Assembly (NCBI RefSeq): GCF_000520015.2
Contig: NZ_CP007044.2
Coordinates: 2,666,001-2,730,000 of the forward strand
DNA from: Chania multitudinisentens RB-25
GTDB taxonomy: Bacteria > Pseudomonadota > Gammaproteobacteria > Enterobacterales > Enterobacteriaceae
DNA: 64,000 nt
Reading direction: 5' to 3'
Made by a program: the position numbers and the translations under genes. Within the stretch, counting starts at the first letter, position 1. The number at the start of each line of letters is the position of its first letter. The notes beneath the pieces are model-generated. The model did not search any database, had not been told where the DNA came from, and saw nothing but the letters and a program-made list of their open reading frames with translations. Shown here piece after piece: positions 58,970 through 64,000 of the stretch.

Positions 58970-61657
58970 TCATCGAGCTGCCGCAAGCGCGGTCTGCAAC
59001 TGTTGGCATAATGCATCCAGGCCGCTGTTTTGCGCCATAATGCCGGGCAAATTACCGGCCATTGCCGCCTGTTCTATCTGAACCAATCTGTTTTCCAGCG
59101 GGCTGCACACAAAGTGCAGGCATTCGCCTTTTAGCTGATGGGCGCTGCGCCGGATCGCATCAAAATCCTGTTTTTCTATCGCGTTATTCAGCGTGGCTAA
59201 CAGAGACGGTAATTCTTCGATAAAGATGGTCACCAGCTCATTAAATAACGTTTCATCGTCATTTAACTGCGCCAGCGCTTGTGGGTAATCGAAGATGGGC
59301 GGTTCGGGCCTTTCCTGGCTGGCATTGCGTACCCGCTGAATTTCCGCCGCCAGATTTTCCAGCAAGATAGGTTTACTGATGTAGCCGTCAAAACCATAGC
59401 TTAAACACATTTCCCGGTCGCCTTTCATGGCGTGCGCGGTCATGGCGATGATCGGCTGGTGTTTCCCCGGCTGCTGCTTTTCTTGGGTGCGGATATGTTG
59501 GACGGCCTCGATCCCGCCCATTTCCGGCATTTGCAGATCCATCAGAACCACATCGTAATAACCCTGTTCCAATTTTTGCAGAGCCAGTTTGCCATTGCCT
59601 ACAACGTCGGAAGTATGGCCTAGCTTACGGATGAAATTGATCGCTAATTGTTGATTAATAAGATTATCTTCAGCAATCAGAATATGGTAACCCTGCATCA
59701 GCACTGGCGCTGGTTCACCGATCGCTGGCCGGTGTTGTTGGGGATCATCGGGCAGCAGGGTACGGATGATCGCCTCTTGCAGTTCGGCGGCATCAATGGG
59801 CTTGGTCAGAAAACTCGATACCCCGACTTTTTTCAGAACGGCGGTATCTATCCGGTTACCCATAGAACTGAGCATGATCAATTTACATTGGCGCAGGCTG
59901 GGCGTGGACATAATTTCCAGCGCCAAGGCCATGCCATCCATCTCTGGCATTTGTGAATCCAGCAGGATCAAAGGAAAGCGCTGGCCAGTAGCCAATAATT
60001 CCAATGCTGCGCGGCCAGAGTTCACCGTGTGCGGCTTGAACCCCATATTGCGCAGCATGTCGAACAGCAACCGCAGGTTGGTTTCATTGTCATCCACCAC
60101 CAGAACGGCCGTATCCACCAAGGCTTTCGGCAATGCAATGACCGTGCGTGCGGGGCTCACGTCGGCATCGGCGTTAACCGGCAGGGAAAAGTAAAAGCAA
60201 CTACCGTGCCCAGGCTGGCTGGATACCTGTAGCTTGCCCCCCATCATGCCAACCAGGCGGGCAGAAATGGTCAGCCCCAGCCCGGTTCCGCCGTATTTGC
60301 GCGTTGTTGAACTGTCGGCCTGGCTGAACGATTCGAAGATCAGGGCCTGTTTATCTTCGGCAATGCCAATGCCGGTATCGGTAATACTGAACGTCAGCAT
60401 ACCGGGGGGAGATAATGATGGCGCGATACGCAGCACCACTTCACCCTCGTTTGTGAATTTCAGGGCATTACCAATCAGATTGGTCAGGATTTGCCGCAAA
60501 CGCAGGGCATCACTGTAGAGCATGGTCGGGACATCTGGATGAACATCCACAATCAGCTCAGGGCCTTTTTCAGTGAATTTGGACATTAAAGGCCGGGTGA
60601 TTTCATGAATCAACGTCCGTAACGTGAAGAACTCAGGTTCCAGCACGATTTTCCCGGCCTCGATTTTTGAAAAATCAAGAATATCGTCGATGATCTTCAG
60701 TAATGCGCGTGCGGATGAATACACCATATTGATGTAATCCCGCTGCTCTTTAGTAAGATTGGTTTCCAGGCACAGTTGTGTCATGCCCAAAATACCGTTC
60801 ATTGGGGTGCGGATTTCGTGGCTCATATTGGCCAGAAATTCACTTTTGGCCTGATTGGCCGCCTGGGCCAGTTCAACAGATTGCTGAAAGGATACTTCGG
60901 CCTGTTTGCGCTCGGTAATATCTTGCAATGTGCCGATTGCCCGTTGCACCTCTCCTTGTATCCCCAGGCTGGTGATCTGCCCTTGAATCAAGGCCCAGCG
61001 GTAATCACCGCTGTGATGTTTGATGCGCACCTCACAGTCAAACAGCGGCAAAATGGCATTATTCGCCTGCTGAAGGCAATGCATTAACAGCGGTAAATCA
61101 TCAGGATGGAGCGCCCGTTGCCACAGGGCAGAGGTAAATTCATTGCTTTTGCGGCCAACGCCTAACAGCAGTAACAGCGCATCGTTAACCTGCAACCGGT
61201 CCTGAACGCATTCCCAATCCCAAATCCCAATGTGGGATGTTTCTGCGGCCAGAATGAAATCGTTATGTAATATCTGCCCAACATTGGCGATGTCGAGATA
61301 ATGGCTGATATCGGTGTGCAGGCTGACAGTACCGCCACCGGGTATCCGGTGATGCTGCACGAACAGAGTGCGCTCTGGCAGCTTGCGGATTTCCTGATGA
61401 CCATCCTGCCGGTAGTTATTGTGTATGGCATCGGCCAGATGTGACTTTTTCTGCGAGTGTGAAGGCTGATAGCTGGTATCAAGAACGATACTGATCACCT
61501 CGTTCATCGACATGCCTAAACGAAGCAGCCCCTGTAAGCCCGGGTAATATTCGGTTACTTTGCTATTCCAGTAGCACAGGCATTCTTCATGATCATAAAC
61601 CAGCAGCGCGGCTTGGGTGGCATCCAGCGCGGGTAACAGAAGGTTATTTTTCATCAT
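58970..61657 (-). CDS. Hybrid sensor histidine kinase with two receivers and HPt domain
   Basis: An 895-residue soluble kinase without membrane spans. PAS-like domain (about 10-120), PAS3-type domain (130-250, HPDDLP), HisKA with His280 (NMSHEIRTPMNG), HATPase (N box LTNLIGNALK, G1 DTGIGI, G2 GGTGLGL), REC1 (Asp567), REC2 (Asp707) and HPt (His840 in SAHQLKGE). All phosphorelay residues are intact. The HPt could pass phosphate to the PP2C response regulator at 53040. It follows the globin-like gene by 8 nt, and is convergent with the EAL gene. Confidence 0.93.
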   Translation of the reverse strand: MMKNNLLLPALDATQAALLVYDHEECLCYWNSKVTEYYPGLQGLLRLGMSMNEVISIVLDTSYQPSHSQKKSHLADAIHNNYRQDGHQEIRKLPERTLFVQHHRIPGGGTVSLHTDISHYLDIANVGQILHNDFILAAETSHIGIWDWECVQDRLQVNDALLLLLGVGRKSNEFTSALWQRALHPDDLPLLMHCLQQANNAILPLFDCEVRIKHHSGDYRWALIQGQITSLGIQGEVQRAIGTLQDITERKQAEVSFQQSVELAQAANQAKSEFLANMSHEIRTPMNGILGMTQLCLETNLTKEQRDYINMVYSSARALLKIIDDILDFSKIEAGKIVLEPEFFTLRTLIHEITRPLMSKFTEKGPELIVDVHPDVPTMLYSDALRLRQILTNLIGNALKFTNEGEVVLRIAPSLSPPGMLTFSITDTGIGIAEDKQALIFESFSQADSSTTRKYGGTGLGLTISARLVGMMGGKLQVSSQPGHGSCFYFSLPVNADADVSPARTVIALPKALVDTAVLVVDDNETNLRLLFDMLRNMGFKPHTVNSGRAALELLATGQRFPLILLDSQMPEMDGMALALEIMSTPSLRQCKLIMLSSMGNRIDTAVLKKVGVSSFLTKPIDAAELQEAIIRTLLPDDPQQHRPAIGEPAPVLMQGYHILIAEDNLINQQLAINFIRKLGHTSDVVGNGKLALQKLEQGYYDVVLMDLQMPEMGGIEAVQHIRTQEKQQPGKHQPIIAMTAHAMKGDREMCLSYGFDGYISKPILLENLAAEIQRVRNASQERPEPPIFDYPQALAQLNDDETLFNELVTIFIEELPSLLATLNNAIEKQDFDAIRRSAHQLKGECLHFVCSPLENRLVQIEQAAMAGNLPGIMAQNSGLDALCQQLQTALAAAR

Positions 61658-61665
61658 GTTCTTCT

Positions 61666-62097
61666 TTACTTGGCGTCATGATGCAGTTCTGCCTGGCGCC
61701 GCATGAATTCCAACCCTGGAGCCATAAAGATCGCCCATGCCGTGAGAACTTCCTCATCGCACAATGGGTCCAGATCGCGTACGGTTTGCAACACTGCGCG
61801 GCGCCAGTAGGCAAAAACGGAAGCCGGCAGGTTGAGACCATGTTCGCTTTGTTCTCGGGCCACGTGTTCTAAATAATCGGAAACAATGTAGGTTGTGGCG
61901 ACGGACAGCATATAGAAAAAGGACTTATAGATTATTTTCTGTTGTTCCTGATGAAGCTGAGGATCGGGTAAGACATGAAGTTCCTGAGTGCTTTCGATAA
62001 ACAGCGTATAGAAATGGGAAAAAAACGTATCCCCCTGATCGGCTGTTGTGATCCGGTCATAGCTGTCATTGAATAACGCTTCATAATTTGTGCTCAT
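61666..62097 (-). CDS. Small globin-fold protein, putative sensor partner of the hybrid kinase
   Basis: A 143-residue all-helical protein. FFSHFYTLFIESTQEL and LEHVAREQSEHGLNL followed by FAYWRRAVLQTV resemble the A-B and F-G helices of single-domain and sensor globins. Matching the remembered F-helix pattern, the proximal-histidine position seems to be Gln83, with His78 and His86 beside it, so heme binding is uncertain. The start is the ATG giving MSTNYEALF, after GAAGAAGG. It is 8 nt upstream of the kinase gene in the same operon and may feed it a gas or redox signal, or act as a non-heme module. Confidence 0.65.
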   Translation of the reverse strand: MSTNYEALFNDSYDRITTADQGDTFFSHFYTLFIESTQELHVLPDPQLHQEQQKIIYKSFFYMLSVATTYIVSDYLEHVAREQSEHGLNLPASVFAYWRRAVLQTVRDLDPLCDEEVLTAWAIFMAPGLEFMRRQAELHHDAK

Positions 62098-62302
62098 ACC
62101 TTCTTCCCTCTGCCTTGACATGGTCCTTCTACGGCAGCTAATGACGTAGCCAACGCCGCTACCGCCAAAAGATCTGCCAAATGAACACGATGAAATCACC
62201 GTGTTCGCAAAACGTAAAGATACGCCATGTATTTTTTTACATGTAGAGATGGCGTCAGTTTTTCTTAAAATAGTCTAGTCGACAGCCAAAGATGCGCAAG
62301 AA

Positions 62303-62335
62303 GGGGGAAAATGGCAACGGCATTAGCCGCTGCCA
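62303..62335 (-). terminator. Terminator of the amino-acid racemase gene
   Basis: Interrupted stem TGGCA-CGGC/GCCG-TGCCA with loop ATTA; on the minus strand it is followed by TTTTCCCCC. It lies just beyond the racemase stop. Confidence 0.75.
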
Positions 62336-62346
62336 GGTGATGTCAG

Positions 62347-63576
62347 TTAGTCAACCAGAACACGTTTATTGGTGGCCCCCCAGAGTATCGACATTTCGGT
62401 AAACAGCGCACCGCTAATATCTTCAACTTCCTCTGCGGTGATTTCCGCCTTGCCCTGTTTGCCAAAAAAGACGACTTCATCGCCTGGGTTGACATTGTTC
62501 AGCCCGGTGACATCCACCATCACGGTGTTCATGGATGTTTTACCCACAACCGGCACGCGCTGCCCCTGGATCAAAACATGGCCTGCATTGCTGAATACCC
62601 GACGATAGCCATCAGCATATCCCACCGGAATATTTGCTAGCACCGAGTCGCGTTTCAGGGTGTAGGTACGATCGTAACCCACGGTGTTGCCTTGCGGATA
62701 GTGATTCAGCGCGGCGATAGAGGATTTGAACGTCATGACGCGTAAATATTCCGTGCTGGCAATCGTATCGCCGTAAAATACCCCGCCAACGCGCACCAGA
62801 TCGAGCCAGGATCCCGGCACGGTCAGCGTGGCAAAGGTGTTGGCAACGTGCAGAGTCACCGCATCACGCTTGAGCCCGGTAATATCCAGCACCTGCTTGG
62901 CTTGCTTATTGAAGCGGGCGAGATCTTTCTTTACCGCCGCCACATCTTCCTCTGGGTAATGAGACATGATGCCAACAATTTTCAGGTGACTTAAGGCCGA
63001 GATCGCTTTGGCTTCATTCAGGCCGGCGGCATTGCTGACCTCCAGCCCATTGCGGGACATACCGCCGGAGTTGAGTGCTAAATGGATGCGCAGCGTTTTC
63101 CCCTGCTGAGCGGCAATGGCATCCAGGCGTTTAGCCATATCCAGATTGCCGATCAGTTCTTCAACATCATAATCCGCTGCCTGGCGCATCTCTTGCTCGG
63201 TGGCATTTCTGACACGCATGAGGCGCCCGGTGAAACCCAGCTCACGCACGGTTTTCAGTTCCTGATTACTGGCGACGCCGATGCATTGAACATTGTTTTT
63301 CAGCATCACCGGCGTGACTAATGAAAGATCATGCCCGTAAGCATCTCCTTTTAAAATGGCACAGAGGGTGGATTTATTGCCCAGCAGTTTCTGAACTTTT
63401 TGTGTGTTGTATTCCAGTGCACGTTGTGAAATCTCAATCCTGGCATTATCCACGACTGCCGGTTGTATGCTGGCTGTAATAGGGAGTGAATCTGCAGTGG
63501 TAACGTGGGTTGGCTGTTGACAGGCGGTGAGGACTAACAGTGGTATTAACGCTAAATGACGTAAATGTACTGACAT
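62347..63576 (-). CDS. Periplasmic/lipoprotein broad-specificity amino-acid racemase (Bsr/Alr family)
   Basis: A 409-residue PLP racemase of the alanine racemase fold. The N-terminus is a lipoprotein signal with lipobox LTAC, Cys19 followed by QQ. The PLP lysine is Lys76 in CAILKGDAYGHD, and the C-terminal domain holds VGYDRTY and GKTSMNTVMVDV. The exported form and the LALNSGGMSRNG region fit the Bsr-type broad-spectrum racemases of Vibrio and Pseudomonas rather than cytoplasmic Alr. It could supply D-amino acids to the periplasm. The ATG at 63576 has AGGAG 6 nt upstream; a start 63 nt earlier would spoil the signal peptide. Confidence 0.87.
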   Translation of the reverse strand: MSVHLRHLALIPLLVLTACQQPTHVTTADSLPITASIQPAVVDNARIEISQRALEYNTQKVQKLLGNKSTLCAILKGDAYGHDLSLVTPVMLKNNVQCIGVASNQELKTVRELGFTGRLMRVRNATEQEMRQAADYDVEELIGNLDMAKRLDAIAAQQGKTLRIHLALNSGGMSRNGLEVSNAAGLNEAKAISALSHLKIVGIMSHYPEEDVAAVKKDLARFNKQAKQVLDITGLKRDAVTLHVANTFATLTVPGSWLDLVRVGGVFYGDTIASTEYLRVMTFKSSIAALNHYPQGNTVGYDRTYTLKRDSVLANIPVGYADGYRRVFSNAGHVLIQGQRVPVVGKTSMNTVMVDVTGLNNVNPGDEVVFFGKQGKAEITAEEVEDISGALFTEMSILWGATNKRVLVD

Positions 63577-63956
63577 GCTAACTCCTAGCATAAATATAAA
63601 GACGAATCCCTGAACTGGATCAATGTTTTTAAAGATCATTGATGACAGGTGTTATACCGACAGGTGTTGTAGTGGAGCGTTGAGATATCGGCTTGATGCA
63701 ATATACCTTAAACAACCTGCTGCGGGAGACTGAGTTTACGGAGGTGATGTCTTATTTTTGTAATAAATATGTGATAAACAAAATTAAGGCTCAATAGATA
63801 ACGAAAATTTAAGTGACTGGCACCTCATTTGAGAGATCACCAGGTGGGTGATGAATGTTGACAACACCTATGCTTTATTTGGGCATATGGCTTCCATATT
63901 TATAATATGGGTAAGTTCTTTATAATAACCGTAGTTTACCAGCAAGAGGATATTTT
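63577..63956. other. Intergenic region upstream of the racemase gene
   Basis: No gene is seen. The stretch is AT-rich, especially 63740-63800 and 63880-63930, and should contain divergent promoters for the racemase and for the gene starting at 63957. No repeat or operator was recognised. Confidence 0.4.
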
Positions 63957-64000
63957 ATGTTTCTTGTGACTAACAGAAAGTTGAACGCCAGGGGCAAGGG
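63957..64000 (+). CDS. 5' end of an unidentified gene
   Basis: An ATG preceded by AAGAGGA opens a frame that runs off the window end after 14 codons (MFLVTNRKLNARGK). Too short to identify. Confidence 0.4.
   Translation, partial: MFLVTNRKLNARGK

Overview
The window looks like chromosomal DNA of a Gram-negative enterobacterium, most likely Serratia or a close relative in the Yersiniaceae. This is an inference from protein similarity and gene order: entE-entB-entA, the valUXY-lysV-like tRNA operon divergent from gltX, paired tRNA-Ala genes, nupC/mntH, glk and alaC follow the Enterobacterales core, and ipdC fits Serratia/Yersinia-type genomes. No phage, insertion sequence, CRISPR array or rRNA gene was seen.

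Layout. 1-2436: 3' end of a catecholate siderophore operon (partial entE, entB, entA) closed by a terminator. 2567-6628: accessory regulators and enzymes (TetR regulator divergent from a short-chain dehydrogenase, a GT32 glycosyltransferase, an NTF2-fold protein divergent from an AraC regulator). 6663-9391: tRNA-Lys, three tRNA-Val, gltX and two tRNA-Ala, with a vestigial copy of the tRNA-Lys 3' end. 9457-15169: nupC, mntH, an aldo/keto reductase and indolepyruvate decarboxylase. 15358-20460: a LacI-controlled lactose-family PTS plus enolase-superfamily dehydratase operon, divergent from an aspartate/glutamate-type racemase across two near-identical palindromic operators. 20565-26419: glk, a DUF2502 secreted protein, a DUF1479 oxygenase-like protein, alaC, cytochrome b561, a 31-residue membrane protein not usually called, and an orphan HicB-like protein.

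26602-45506 is a complete pullulanase-type type II secretion locus: a ToxR/CadC-like membrane regulator, pilotin pulS, pulB, the lipoprotein pullulanase pulA, and the tightly overlapping pulC-pulO operon, followed by an exported zinc hydrolase that may be a further substrate. MalT-box-like sequences lie between pulA and pulC. Then come a 69-residue unknown protein with an unusually structured leader (45638-45951), a glv/aglAB-type alpha-glucoside PTS and 6-phospho-alpha-glucosidase with a GntR regulator, a palindromic intergenic repeat, and an alpha-glucan phosphorylase. Together with pulA these suggest starch/maltodextrin/alpha-glucoside use: secreted debranching, uptake, phosphorolysis.

53040-62097 is the most interesting part: a signalling island with a response regulator fused to a PP2C phosphatase, a STAS anti-anti-sigma-like protein, an RsbW-like kinase, a GAF-PAS-GGDEF cyclase, a GAF-degenerate GGDEF-EAL phosphodiesterase and, convergent with them, a hybrid histidine kinase with two receivers and an HPt domain, next to a small globin-like protein. 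The arrangement predicts a pathway from gas/redox or another cue through a phosphorelay to partner switching and cyclic di-GMP, with no sigma factor in the locus. The window ends with a lipoprotein-type broad-specificity amino-acid racemase and the first codons of an unidentified gene.
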